Shown: piece by piece, positions 34,803-47,901 of the stretch
How positions within the stretch are numbered: the first letter of the stretch is position 1
Layout of the letters: each line of letters begins with the position of its first letter
DNA from: Gnetum montanum
Taxonomy: Eukaryota; Streptophyta; Gnetopsida; Gnetales; Gnetaceae
Reading direction: 5' to 3'
Assembly (NCBI GenBank): GCA_015680685.1
Contig: MNCI01027120.1
Span: forward strand, 419,390 to 483,389
Length of the DNA: 64,000 nucleotides
Made by a program: the position numbers and the translations under genes
The notes under the pieces: model-generated
What the model was told of the DNA's origin: nothing
The model's database searches: none
What the model saw: only the letters and a program-made list of their open reading frames with translations

Positions 34803-37800
34803 ATGTCTTCTTCTCACAGGGCTAATTCCCCACCTACTAATGATTCTACAAAGTAACATGACAAAATAAAGAAAAATGCACATGAAGTACCCAAACAACC
34901 TAAGGTTGTCTACATCCATCCAAATCCTTACTATTCAGACTTCACTTTCATCCTTCATCAAAATGAACAGTTGTGATGGAGAGACTTGAAGGGCAACATT
35001 ATGTTGCCACTTAATCATGTTATTTTATCAATGTTCATGATAACACTGATACAACTAGGGCTTGAAGCAGTAGCCCTGAAGCACTAAGAGATAGATCACC
35101 TCTTCAAAGATTATCAACCTACAGAGGTCTAACTTCAAAAAGAAAAACTCATGGAAGTGCAACATAAAAGCTCCAAGGGAAAAATGGTTTCAATCACACT
35201 AACATCATAGTTAGAAGAGGAAGACATTGAATATCCTTCAAGGTGATCTCAATGCCAAGGTATTCCTCCCTTTGGTAAAGATAACATAACTCAACAGTGG
35301 CTACATTTAACCTTGGCAAGCAAATCAAGGGAAGAGCTAGACTCATAACTAGGGGGACCTTAAGGCCAAGGTTTCCTAGTTATTAAGTAAGAGAACAACC
35401 AAGGGATTAGAGAAGAGGAGCAAGCTAACATAACTCTCCTACCTCTTCGTGTTTACCATCCTCTTCATCATCTAGCTCTAACAAGAAGAAATGTGAATGA
35501 GACCAAAGAGGAAATGATTGAAGGCAAGGTGAAGGTGAGAGAAGATCCCATTGTAAAGATGGGAGAGGGAAACATAGACAACACCAAAAAGAAGAGGGAT
35601 ATCATCAAGAAAGAAGGTGTAACAGATTACATCATAAGAGACATGGCCATGACATGGACCACATTGAACAAGATGACTATGATGAACCACTACATGCTAC
35701 AAGGAGCATGATCAACATCTATCAACATCTATGATGCAATTTACATTCCAACCATGCATCAAAGGAATAGCTAGATCAAACAACTTAATGTCAACAATAT
35801 TCCCAAATTTGAGGGAGGTTAGAATACTAATCTGTGGCACCATCTGCAAGCCTTTCATGATGCCTAAGCCTTGCAAAATATAGAAAATGACTAGCAAAAG
35901 CTTAAATTATTTCCTAGGATACTCATAAAGGAAGTTGAAGTTGGTATTAGTCCTTGGAACTAGAATCTATTTTTAGATGCAATACAATGCTAGAGCTATT
36001 TAATGACAACTATTAGACATACTCTAGGATGTTCAATTTTAGAAAGTAGATTCAAGGGTGGAAACAAGGTAATCATAAATCCCTTGATATGGCCTTAGGT
36101 AGGTACTATTCACTACTAAATTGATGCTATGTCCATAGCTTCTCTCAGAGGGTTTAGCTTTGCCATATCATAAATGGACTCAAAAACAAAACTAGAGAGA
36201 CTCTTGGGATCTATAGCCAAGGAAGACTATTAGAAATGAGGGCTCATTAGATCCAAAGGCTCATTGATTAGGTAGAAAAAAAAGAAGGAAAGTTAAAGAA
36301 GAGAGAAATTGGAAAGTAAGATAACAGATACTCCTCCATTCGCAAAAATGAGATATATATTTATGACCTAAAGAAGGAAGCACCATTGAAGAAGGTTGTG
36401 CAAAGGAAAATATTGTCAATCCAAAAATTTGTTACTGAAATATCAGTCAAGGTGGATAAGATGTAGGACTCTCTATATGAGAAGTTTCAAATAACACTTA
36501 AAATCATGAATGAAAAAATAGAGTAGGGGAGTAAGGACAAGGATAAGAGAAGGAAGAAGAATATAGTAAAGAACTATCATCATCAAAAAGGTAAGGCTAC
36601 ATCAATAGATGAGTTTGTAAATTTAGATAGATAATGAAGGATGTGACATTTGCCAATACAATCATTCTAAGGGATGTTAACCAATTTGATCATATGTACA
36701 AGAATCTAGGATCTATGCCTTAAATCCAAAGCTTGTTAAGAGATAATCGCTTAGGAGGTTGCCTTATCCTCAAGGTAACTATTGGCAACAATTCTACCAA
36801 TAGCAGTACTATCCAAGTGGAATTCCACATCAACCTTAGGATTACTATCATTAGTGGGAAAACCCATAACTGTGAGGGATGTCACAACCAAGGCAGTAAT
36901 ACCCTTATTGTCAACCAAATCCATATCGCTATTATGTCCAACAACCTATGTTACCAAGTGGCTTTACGATCCACACTTCTTCCCATCATTACTATCCTCT
37001 TGAATATCATTAACCTGTCACTCCATGTGCCAAATATCCTTCCACATACACTCTTCATTACCCTTAGCAATACCATGCACCTCATAACTCCACTCCCTTG
37101 CCACTTGTACCACTTATGCAAGGTGAAGTATCTCCACAACCCCAACAATGTAATTACATAAGAGTAGTAAAATTATAAGTGGATCATAACTCAAGTGATT
37201 CTAAGTATTAAGTCTTTAAAAGGTAATTTTCAAGCATAAAAATCCACTTAAATGATCACAAGCATATGTGGCTATGGACTTCTCTCAAACTACTCAATGA
37301 ATGCCTACTAAGTCTCCTTCAAATCAAAGACCCAAAAATGTTCAAATAATCATGTTAACTTATGCAGTTATAGATTGGATAAAAGTAGGACACCTTCCTA
37401 AGAAGAGAACTAACCTTGAAAGCCATCTGATCTATTTGCAGGTTGTAAGGAATGATCTATGCAAGGTTCTATTAGACTTAGGTTTTGATGTAAATTTAAT
37501 CTTTCAAGAAATGGGAAAAAATTGGAATTTTCCTTCACTAAAGAATTACAATATCATGTTAGAGCTTATGGATCAATCCATTACTATTTTGTTGAGATTA
37601 GTAGAGGATATTATGATTACTATTAGTAGGTGCCCATATCCAATAGACTTCCTAGTGATTCATGTGAACAATTGTAAGAGGAACTTCCTAATTATTATGA
37701 GGAGGGCTTGGCTAAGTACCATTGATACTAAGTTAGAAATCAAAGACCTCTCCTTGAAAATATATAAGGAGAATGAGTTTGGAAAAATAGAGAAGAAGAA

Positions 37801-37846
37801 AGTTCCATGCATCACATATAGTGATACAAGGTACAACTACATGTAG
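34803..37846 (+). pseudogene. Gy2 gag and protease
   Basis: Start MSSSHRANSPPTNDSTK at 34803, aligned with Gy3. Early block VYIHPNPYYSDFTFILHQNE near 34908. Gag core about 35770-36330. Zinc-knuckle variant CDICQYNHSKGC at 36642-36677. The protease segment lies in the 181-codon open frame 37301-37846: VLLDLGFDVNLIF (active-site D-S-G is now D-L-G), LELMDQSITILLRLVEDIMI, YPIDFLVIHVNNCKRNFLII and AWLSTIDTKLEIKDLSLKIY. The Ser-to-Leu change and many upstream stops show it is dead. Sequence continues to 38122, where Sol5 interrupts. Confidence 0.82.
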
Positions 37847-39940
37847 AAAATATGAACAATCAAAAGTACATTTATTACAAGATGCAAGATGTATGCTAAA
37901 ACCACTAGTATTCAAAGGTGCTTGTATGAAATTACCAAAAAATAGGAAGGCACCCAATGATTAACTACAAACAATTGCTCTAGTTTTACAATGAACATGA
38001 AACTACTAGAGATCCTCATAAGTGCATATAGAAATAAGATTGATGAGATGGAGTAAATAAGGAGCTAACTCCCCAAAGCTGATCACATAAAAAATTAGAG
38101 ATAGATTGGAGAGAGTTGGAAGTGCTGTTACATTTCTAGCCATTTCATGGAGCAAACTTTATAAGGTTGTAGCATCAAAAGTAAATTATTACTGAAAAGA
38201 AAGAAGAGCCTAAGATTGAAAGGAGATTCCATGCTAAAACAAGAGAGGGTTCCTAAGCTAAAGAGCTATGGAGGTATTCAACATTAAATGATGGTTTATG
38301 TTCTTTGAAGTATTTCCAGATGCCCATGCAATAAGCTCAAAAAGATCTTTGGAATGATAGCTTTTGCATATTATAAAATCTAGTTGAACGAGCAAGCTTA
38401 ACTTATTACTTTAAAACAAAAGCTTTAGTTCTTGTTCCTTTTTGGCTATAGCACATAAGCTATTATTCAATTAAATTTCTAAAATTACAAAAAGAATGAG
38501 ATGAGCTATGCTAAGGTTTCTGGAAGTAGAAACTATTTTAACCATGAAAAACCCTGTAAGAAACAAGCTTGATTGCAATCACTTTAACCGAGCACTCCAA
38601 TTAGTTGTGGTTTATTTTACTCTTGGTCCCACCATTAGCTCCTTACAATAAGGATCTAAGATTATGAGGGTAGAAAAGGCTTAGCAAAGATATTTAGGCC
38701 TAAAAAAGAAAGGAAAGAAAGCTTCATAAGCCATTATCAATGTATCCAGCTTATTAGGAGTGTTATGAACACAGTGGCTTGATGAATAGCTTAGCATAAA
38801 TACATTAGCCTCATAAACTCTTTCAATTAAGATCTGGAATAGAAACATTAGATAAATGATCAAAAGTATAAGTTGCAATATTGTGTGTAATAAGAGGCAA
38901 AAACATCTTGTAAGATTTGTGGGACTGGTTTGATAAATAGCTTTTGAACATTTGTAGATTCTCATCTAGATGAGATTCACTCATTTAGGTGCTTAAAAGC
39001 TCATCTTGATCTTTCGATGTCACATTATCTTTTCCACTCATCAGCTTTCCATGTCATCTTCTCTTCACATCTGCACACTATCAAGCCTATTCATAAGAAT
39101 GATTTTCACTGCTACATATCCACTTTGCTACATGGCAAGCTGCCATATCACCATCTAGATTGGGCTTATTTTTTTTATCTAGATGAGTTTTACGACTTCT
39201 TTGACGTCATCTTCTACCTAGATCAGCATGACTTTTATGCCATGTCAGCTCATAGAACTAGGTTGTGAAGTAGAAATTTAGCTCTACAAGGTCACTTTTC
39301 CATGTCATCAATGCCATAATGACTTTGCCACTTTAGCTTCCTACCATGTTAGCTTTTTGAGTTAGTTTGAAGGGTGAAATTCCTCCTCTACAAACTAGCT
39401 ATACCACGTAAGCTCTAACACATTAGAGTATGCCATGATAGTGTTAATGACATCATCATGATGTTAGCATTGTGCCATGTCAGCATGCATAGCCATTTTA
39501 TGAAGATAAAATTTAGCTTCATGAATGAGCTCTACCACCTCAACATAGCACCATGTCATCACTGTCGCATCAACACCCTACCACATCAACATGTAGAGCT
39601 CATTCATGAGGCCACATTCTAGCCTCATTAAAGAGTAACTAAGGCTTGATCCATTGAATAAAATCATTAAAAAGAATGTTGTTACAAGAAGTTACTCAAC
39701 GGTTAGAAATTAAATAGCTTTAAAACTAAATTCAATGAACCATGGTTTCTTAAGGGAATGTAATTATCATTGAAGAAGTAGAAAATGTGGAGGATTTGTA
39801 GGATAGCTATTCAACATCCTATATGAACAACACACATGACAACTATAGCATTTAATTTCTATGGTAGTTGTAACTAAATTCCCATGGTGGTTCTAACTCA
39901 TTTTAATTTTTCATGATGTTTGTAACTACCAAGAAGCCAT

Positions 39941-39948
39941 TATAAAAA
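39941..39948 (+). promoter_or_regulatory. Possible Sol5 TATA box
   Basis: TATAAAAA in an otherwise non-coding block; AATAAAGG lies about 30 bp further on. Suggestive of an LTR promoter only. Confidence 0.4.
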
Positions 39949-40916
39949 GAGCTTCAAGGGTAGAATAAAGGGAGGGAGGAACTCAGAAGAAGACATATTG
40001 AATATTTCTTGTAAGAATGTCTTGCTAATTGCATCATCAATTTAGTTTCTTTGTTTAAATCCTGTGAGTTATTTTCTTTTCATTTTATCTTAGTTTCTTA
40101 GGTAATAGTTTAGGGAATACTGTGCTTGGCATTTAGTTTTGGAATTTTTTGATTGCTCTTATAGCTCTATTTTCTTGCAATTCTATATTTCTATTAGTTA
40201 GCCATGTAAGAGCTTATATTTTCCTTTGAAAAGCATCTTGAGTAATTTAATAGTAATGTCTTTATGAAATTGCATGTTTGAGTCTAGAGAGTCTAGAAAA
40301 TCTTTGATATTTTGAGCTGACTTGAAATAACTTCAATTTTAAAGTTTTTTCTTAATGTTGAATCTTGAAATTGTTATACCTTTTCTGATAACTCTATTAT
40401 TTCAATTCTTGAAAACTATTGAATAGCCATATAATAGCTTGTATTTTGTCTTTTATAAAGCATTTGGGTAGTTTAATAAAGGTGTCTTTTATGAAATTTC
40501 TTGTTGAGCTTGGAGGGTTTGAAAAATTTGTAACACTTTAGGTTGAATTGGAATAGCTTTTATTTCGAAGTGTTTCCTCATGTTTACTTTATCTCACTTA
40601 AATGTTTGAGATTTCACACAAATATGCTTTTTCTCTTCTTCTCTTTTACAATCCATAGAATCTCATTCTATTTCTATTTTTCTTGTAGAATTTTCTCTCT
40701 AAGGAAAACTAGGAGTAGATTTTTACAAAATTTTTCTTAAGCATTTTGGTGAAATTTTATTTGTTTTAAGAAATGTACTATAGGGACTATATAGTCTAAG
40801 AGACTTGACAAAATAAAAGCCTTTAATGACTCATAGTATTCGAAAAGGTTAGCTGGATTTTTGAATTAATAGCTAGTTACAGTTCATATACAAATCCAAT
40901 CATTTCAACATTCATA

Positions 40917-40921
40917 ATAGT
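40917..40921. repeat. Tat6 target-site duplication, left copy
   Basis: ATAGT before the 5' LTR; the right copy is ATAGC at 49459-49463. Confidence 0.75.
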
Positions 40922-41147
40922 TGAAACACCACAAAATTTTGGGTCTTGACATCACGACTGCAAATTTGGCTAAGTGTCAAAATGATGGCACTTTCTGCAT
41001 AGATGTTATGCTGCATAGCGTAGTGCAACGTAGCACCCTGTCCAACATTACAACCAATGTCCCATGTCCCATGTAACATGGGACAATGGTCCGACCCACT
41101 GCACCGCCACATGGCAGTTGATCCACATTTTGGGCTAACCCTAGTCC

Positions 41148-41154
41148 TATAAAC
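41148..41154 (+). promoter_or_regulatory. Tat6 5' LTR TATA box
   Basis: TATAAAC after CTAACCCTAGTCC; conserved in the 3' LTR at 48133-48139. Confidence 0.6.
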
Positions 41155-41165
41155 ACCCTGGGAAC

Positions 41166-41590
41166 CCAAGGGTTACATTTCTAGACCGTTGGCATTCCCC
41201 AAGGGTTGGCATTCTTTAATTGTTGGCATCTCCCAATGGTTACATTCCTTAACCATTGGCATTCCCCAGCAGTTACCATCCTTGACTGTTGGCATTTTCC
41301 AGCGGTTACATTCCTTGACCATTGGCATTCTTTAATTGTTGGCATCTCCCAAAGGTTACATTCCTAGACCATTGGCATTCCCCAAGGGTTGGCATTACTT
41401 AAATGTTGGCATCTCCCAATGGTTACATTCCTTAACCATTGGCATTACCCAGCAGTTACCATCCCTTGATTGTTGGCATTTTCCAATGGTTACATTCCTT
41501 GACTGTTGGCATTCTTTAATCATTGGCATCTCCCAGTAGTTACATTCCTTGACCATTGGCATTCCCAAGTGGTTGGCATTCCCTAGATGT
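41166..41590 (+). repeat. 117-bp higher-order tandem array in the Tat6 5' LTR
   Basis: Built from short blocks such as GGTTACATTCCTTGACCATT, TGGCATTCTTTAATTGT and TGGCATCTCCCAATGG. The marker CATT(C/A)(T/C)TTAA recurs at 41210, 41326, 41393 and 41510, giving spacings of 116, 67 and 117. This is a set of about 17- and 33-bp blocks ordered into a 117-bp unit, with one partial unit. Confidence 0.9.
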
Positions 41591-42264
41591 AAGCCTTTTA
41601 GAGCACTTGGCATTTGGCATTTTTTGGGAGGAGAGGCACTAATCTCCGTGGGCAAACTAGACCCAGAGCACACCACACTGGCAAAGAGGCAAAGTTGCAC
41701 ATCACAGCCCACTATAGCCGCATTGCAGCCTTGTAGAACATTGCATGGTACATCGCGGTGGCCAACTTGGAAGGCACGGTTCATCACGATGAGTGCCAGA
41801 CTTCACGACCCGATGACACCAAGGCTATGACTACGCTCCCACTATGCCTATGATACACTGTGTATATCTTTGTGAATTAACCATGCTCCCTCTTTTGGGG
41901 TGGTGCATTGTTGTTCTCAAAATCTATTACATTTCTCAAGCATTTCTCTCTGGCATTTAGTTTAATGCTTATACTTTCTTACCATTTCATACATATTTGC
42001 ATGTTCACGTCATTGTTGTCAGGCTGGGACATCCTGCTACGCTCTAGCCAAGCTGGACCCAATGCCCATGCATAACATAGTATAAAATCTTTTCACACAT
42101 GATCATTTTAACATCACGTAAGTCCTTTTTTGATCAACAAGATCATTCAAGGCACCCCGTTTCCATTTTCTCTAGCATGGCCCTCGTATGGATTCGGGGT
42201 TAGGCTGAACGTCTGATAACCTCTCGGTGTTCTAGCCACTAACATTTTCGATCGCTACAGTTTT

Positions 42265-42276
42265 TGGTATTAGAAG
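42265..42276 (+). other. Tat6 primer-binding site (initiator-Met-like, weak)
   Basis: TGGTATTAGAAG five bases after the LTR. Nine of the first ten bases match the complement of the plant initiator tRNA-Met 3' end (TGGTATCAGA); the match fades after that. Confidence 0.5.
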
Positions 42277-42570
42277 AAGGGCATGAACCATTTCTATCTA
42301 AATTTTTGATTAGCACTTAGTCAAAACTTTGGATGTTCTAGAGAGCATAACAAGTTCTTAGAGCATAGCAAGCTCCAACGTAGCAAGTGTAGTGCTAGAG
42401 TTGGCCATTTTTAGCAGTTTTCACACTTAGCATTTTTTTCCTACATTCTTAGCATTTTTTTCTTTCATTTTTACACTTATCCATTTTCTTGCTACAGGCA
42501 TATTTAGTCATTTTTTTTCATTTTAAGAGTTAGCCATTTTCTATAAACAACAACTCTCACTACCTGATCT

Positions 42571-45500
42571 ATGAATATGAATCCAGATCAACCTTCCACA
42601 TCAATGTCTAACATGTTTGATATCATAATCCAGCCAAAGAGAGCCATAATAAGCCCTGAACAATATAACTTCATTTGTGTAAAAATCCAAGCCAACTTGC
42701 CTATTGATCATGTGGAATGGGAAGCCAAACGAGACTATGAACTTGTCCACAAAGGAGGTCGTGAGTTCATCGCTTCAGCATTTGATATAATCCTGCTGTC
42801 TGAATACCATCATAAACTCATATCATAGCTTCTCATGGCTAGAAGTCAAACCCTACAGTTACCTCGAATAGAGCCTCAAGGTGGAGACGAGGAAGATGAT
42901 TTCGCAGCCCAATATGAACATGGAGATTCATACCATACCGTTAGTCCCCATGCCCATACAAATCCATTGTTTCAACCTTTGCTGGAAGAGACTATACTTC
43001 CGACACTAGCTTCTCTATAGAAAGTGCCCACTTTCATTCCCATCTTCTCCAATTTCAACATTCAATCTAACATGTCCACTTCCATCATACCATTGCAAAT
43101 ACAATCCCAACAACCTCCTCCTCAAACTAATGCAAGAACGAATTTTCGACCACAAGTGATTGGGATGCCATCAGTCATACCTGCTTCCACGTCCACCAAT
43201 TACATACCTCAAGTGCAAATCCAACAAGAACCACTAATCACTTCACAACCTATAACTAGGTAGTGGGTTCCACTAGTTGTTCAAAAAAACCTGCCTACTC
43301 ATTACAGCGTACCCGTAGTATTAGCCCTGAACGTCATCCCACCGCAACAACTGACAATTCAACAATCTCCCTTTCCACAAACAATGCAATAGTCGAATTA
43401 CTATCAATCACAATTCACTTAACCCGTTGGTCTGCGTATCACCCAAGAGTGGGCAGACACAAAGCAAATGATGCACTTGTTAACTGAAGAGGTAAAGCAC
43501 CTTAAAATTGTAAACACTGAGGAAATCAATGTGTTGGACTTCTACCAAGATGACCCAATCCACCCCTCAATTCCACCCTCAACCTTACCAAAGGAAGTCT
43601 CGTTACCCTAGCTAACCAAGTACAATGGAGAGGGAGACCCAAATGCCCACCTAGTAACATTTCGAACAAAATTTCTATTGCTTCAGGCCTGGCCTCATGC
43701 AATTCTGTGTATATTTGCCATGTCCATAACGAGAAAAGCCTTAGACTGGTACTAAGCTTTACCCCGTAACTCCATATCCTCTCTGGAGGACTTTTTACAC
43801 CAATTTGTCACTTGTTTCAAATACAACCTAAAACCTGAAGCCACACTGGATAGCCTGATTCAGATTAAACAGGCACAATTAGAGCCAACATAGAAATTTA
43901 TCCAAACGTGGAGTGCAACTGTCAATGAACTTCATGAGCCCATCCCTAAAACATATTTTCTTACCATCCTTAAGATGGTTGTGAATGACTTTGTTAAATC
44001 AAAAATTTATTATTTGAAAGCCCGTACCTTGAGCTAAGCATTTGCACAAATTAAGGACATAGAGGAAGTAGCGCAACCTAGCAATGACCCAGCTTATGTG
44101 GCCTATAGGAACCAACACATGTGCAAAAAAAAAAACACAACAGTGGCAACGGTGGCTGCAAGCACAAAAGAAACCAACTGGGGCCCAATAGCTAAGCAAC
44201 CCAAAGCCCCAATTGACAAAACCGCCAACTCTAGTGCCAACTCACCTACATCGGCAGGAGCCACCCCAAGGCCCAACTTTCAGCGCAAGGACCACTCAAA
44301 GTATGCACCACTACTGATGCAACCTTTTGAACTACTAGAGCAACTCTTGAAAGCTGGGAAAATGCAACACAAACACATATCGGTGATTACCCATCAAAAA
44401 CATGATAGGTACTGTGAACTACTAAGGAACCCCACATTAGTAGTACCAAATGAGCCCTCAGTCCCACAACATTTTAAATTAGATCAATACTGTCATTACC
44501 ATTAATTGGTTGGTCACAGTACAAACAACTATCGTGCTTTGCGTGATGACCTGTAGAGAATGATAGAATGAGGCCAATTAGTGATCAACATGGTAAGTCA
44601 ATCCAACATAGACGATCCCTCCTATGTCATAAATTTTATTAGCATAGGTGGCAAGCCCAAACCTATGCAACAACCTTTTGTGATCCATGTGCCTCCTAAC
44701 AAGGCAAGGATCCCCTCTACCTCCACAAGCAAGAGGCCTCCCTTTGTTATCAAAGTGCCACCTAAGGCACCTGCAACACCCTTTGTGGTCAAATTTCCGA
44801 ACCAACCGTCTGCTAAGATGTTAAACTAGCATGATGCGGCAACAAAAACCACTAAGCAACCTTTCGTCATCAAGGTGCCATGACAAGTTAGTCACACAAA
44901 AACTCCTAAGCCACCCTTTATCATAAGGGGTCCACGACATGATGGCCCCTCACCTGGCCGAAGCTCAATAGTGGGAAACATCTCGATCCCTCCTCCCTCG
45001 AGAGTCGACCCCACTAGCAACCCGGGTAGGTCCACCAAATGACAATGTAAGAGGACAAACAAGCATCTCATAACCCCCACGATCAAAGCAAAGGCCGCAC
45101 CCAACAAACAACAACTGAACACTGGGGCCCCTACCCCAAAACAGACCAAACAAACCAAGTCCAAGTCCCCTTCGCAAGAGATCTGTCTCTCAAGCCACAC
45201 AGAGGAAATCAAGGTCAACACAACAGCTAATGACAAGGACTTTGTAGCTACACTAACCCAAGTAAAACAAACGCTCAAGAAAAAGAACACGACATTGGGC
45301 TTATATGACCTAGTCATGACTTCATCTGCTCACTGCCAAGCATTGGCCAAGATCTTGGCCTCCATTCCTATTATGGAGGACATCCCTACAAATGAGGCAT
45401 CCATCCGTGTAATGATGTTACCCCCTACACCACAAGGATTGGGTTCAACAACCTTAGCCTTTCATGATGATCCAGTCAAAGTCAACCCCACACGAAGGGA

Positions 45501-46212
45501 GGTCACTACAGCTCCACTATCCATTAGCATACGTGTTGGGTAGTGCACCATCTGTAGAGTGCATGTCGATGATGGTGTAGCAAAAAACATAGTCCTATAC
45601 TTTGTTATCGACAAACTAGGCCTGGTGGATGAAATCAGGCCAACCAAAACCACGTGTCTAAAATCCTTCAACGGATCACCTATCACAATTAGGGGTACAA
45701 TCAACTTAGCCTTTGTGGCTGGAGAGCAATTCCCCACTAGTGTAAATTTCATTGTCATAGAGGAGATGCTAGGTTTCAACATGATTCTAGGTAGGCCTTG
45801 GCTAGCCCAAGTAAGGGCCATCTCCTCTCCCATCCACCAAGAAATCCACCTTTCATACGAAGGTAGTCAAGTTATCATCCATGGTGATAATGCTTCCTCT
45901 TTGACTATTCACGGCATAGACATGGCGCAAGTTTTAGAAGAAGAGTTTCTTGGTGTTACACCTATAACAACCAATGTAGTGCCTAAGGCTAACACACCTG
46001 AAAAAGTGGGTGAAGCCAATAGCTTCCTAGAGGGTCCTAAGCCTTGCACGCTCCCTAATCCATGCCCAGTTAGGAAGCAACTACATGACCAAGACTTTCC
46101 CTTGGACAAAAATGCGAGTGCCTACCTACCCTTTGTCTCCACTTGCCATGCATTTTTGACCTTTGTTTACATTGCACTAGCCTATGCATTTACATTTTGT
46201 CCACTCACTTAG
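42571..46212 (+). pseudogene. Tat6 gag-protease polyprotein, one frame with stops
   Basis: About 1210 codons stay in one reading frame from MNMNPDQPSTSMSNMF to AYAFTFCPLT, broken only by stops. Gag core about 43600-44100: TKYNGEGDPNAHLVTF, ITRKALDWY-stop-ALPRNS, LEDFLHQFVTCFKYNLKPEA. Cys/His region near 44487: YCHYH...LVGHSTNNYRALRDDL. A Pro-rich block (44650-44940) repeats (P)PFVIKVPPK-like units. Protease about 45540-45880: VHVDDGVAKNIV (the D-D-G type of Tat-group proteases, with Val for the usual Ser), then LGRPWLAQVRAISSPIHQEI. Many stops fit C-to-T or G-to-A change of Gln or Trp codons. No polymerase follows. Confidence 0.88.
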
Positions 46213-46512
46213 ATCACACATTTTGCTTTGTTTACACATTCGTCAACTTAGTTTACATAGTGCATTTGAAAAACATAAAACTACAAAAAGACATGGCCCA
46301 AAAAGGCCTTAAACTAGCTTATGGCCCAGAACGACCTAAAACTATCACTTTTTGCATTACTTTTTTTTCATTCATACATTTTAACTCTATTTACGACAGG
46401 TGTTGCTTGATGTTGTTTTCTTTTTAGTTGATTTTTGCAGGATCTTGCAGGTACACAGCATGACCATGCATGCAACATCACACCTTAGAAAAGCAAGGTA
46501 AGAACTAGTTCT

Positions 46513-46756
46513 CTATGACTATAAACTGGCACAAATAGTCTGCTATGACTATAAACTAGCATAGATAGTCCACTATGACCATAAACTAGCACAGCTTGTC
46601 CTTGGGTAATGACATTAAACTGGCACAACATCCATTGTTTGCTATGACATTAAACTAGCATTCAGCAGTCTACTAGGACTATAAACTAGCACATCACGGT
46701 CTACTAGGACCTTAAACTAGGCTCATAGTCTACCAGGACTTTAAACTGGCATGTTG
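46513..46756 (+). repeat. About eight-copy, 30-bp tandem array
   Basis: Units such as CTATGACTATAAACTAGCA start at 46513, 46543 and 46573, then continue with variants to about 46756 (CTA(C/G)(T/C)AGGAC.TTAAACT.G). It lies downstream of the coding frame in Tat6, in non-coding sequence. Confidence 0.85.
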
Positions 46757-47887
46757 CTAATCTAATTCGAGCACCTGCCATTAGTGAAATCCTTGGTGCA
46801 CTTGCAGCATTATCGCCTCTCATCATTCTAGTAATTTTTTGGAGCACCCACCATTAGTGCAACATTCAGAGGACTCACAACATCATCGCCTTGGCACCTT
46901 CACTAGCTTCCTGAGCACTTGCAACTAGCACAACATTTGACACATTAACAACATCTTTGCATCTAGCACCTGCAACATCTTCACATTTGACATTTGCACT
47001 TACAATTCATGTTTTGTGGTTTTCTTGTCTTCTTAGAGTTGTGTTTGTAGGATGAAGCCTCAGAGGTAGTCATGCAGAGATGCATCTCATTGCAGCAGCA
47101 AGTCATCACATTGCTCTAATGGGCATGATTGGACTAATTGAGCCACTCAAGAGTGCACCTCCACCCCTCATCCTTATTACAACCTATGCACATCCACTCC
47201 TTCATCCTAATATCCTCTTATCTCCCCCATACTCATGATTTCACATCCCTTTGGCATACACATTGCGACATACATGGCATTCTCTTCACATCAACCACTG
47301 AACTCATGATGGACATAACACAACTCATCCCATGGGGAACCTTTGTGGGCTGGTCAAAGCCTAAGTGGATGTAACATGAATCATCCCTGGGAAACAAAGC
47401 CCATCTTCTCGATGGCCAACTTGCAGCTAACATTCAGTAGTAAGCCAAACCCAAAGAAGGTTTGCCTCACAACACAGCAAAAAAAAAGAAAAAAAAGAGA
47501 GAATGGGGTAAAGCACATCCCCAAAAAAATTGACAATGCTGCAACTTCATAATTAGCCCAGACTTAAATTGACTTTGACTCTCTCATAAGCATTCCGATG
47601 AGAGCTCAACATTTCAAGGACCTTCATGCCATGGTCACCATCAACCATGCTGAATTTTCATCTTACATCATGATCCACTATTCGCATTTCATTCCCACAA
47701 TTCAAATTTCATCTCCCTAGCATTGCCTATACCCCTTGTCCCCTAGCATAACCTTATTCCCATAACACTCTTGAGCATGGTAAAATAACATCCAATCTTG
47801 TGCTAATGAGTTATGTTGGTGGCATGTCTACTGTGGTGTTTTGTAATTCTTTGTCAACATCTCTTGGGCCACTCCTCCAGACGTCAA
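46757..47887 (+). other. Tat6 3' non-coding region
   Basis: No gene supported and no pol motif found in any frame. 46757-47000 has loosely repeated CACCTGCCATTAGTG and ACAACATC blocks. Confidence 0.7.
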
Positions 47888-47901
47888 AAAAGAGGGGCCA
47901 T
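47888..47901 (+). other. Tat6 polypurine tract
   Basis: AAAAGAGGGGCCAT directly before the 3' LTR. Confidence 0.7.

Larger units (their letters stand above)
40922..42259 (+). repeat. Tat6 5' LTR
   Basis: 1338 bp. TATAAAC at 41148-41154. A tandem array (about 41166-41590) lies just downstream of the TATA box. Ends GATCGCTACA. Confidence 0.93.

Noticed and set aside
38123-40921. This stretch as the missing reverse transcriptase part of Gy2.
   Set aside because: No pol motif in any frame; the matching pol resumes at about 49651 after a GGAAG duplication.
41395-41787. 130-codon minus-strand frame with repeated ECNxWEMP units.
   Set aside because: The repetition reflects the LTR tandem array; non-coding LTR sequence read in a permissive frame.
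44892-45317. 141-codon open frame on the minus strand.
   Set aside because: Antisense to the Tat6 gag-protease frame, which is supported by motifs; a shadow.
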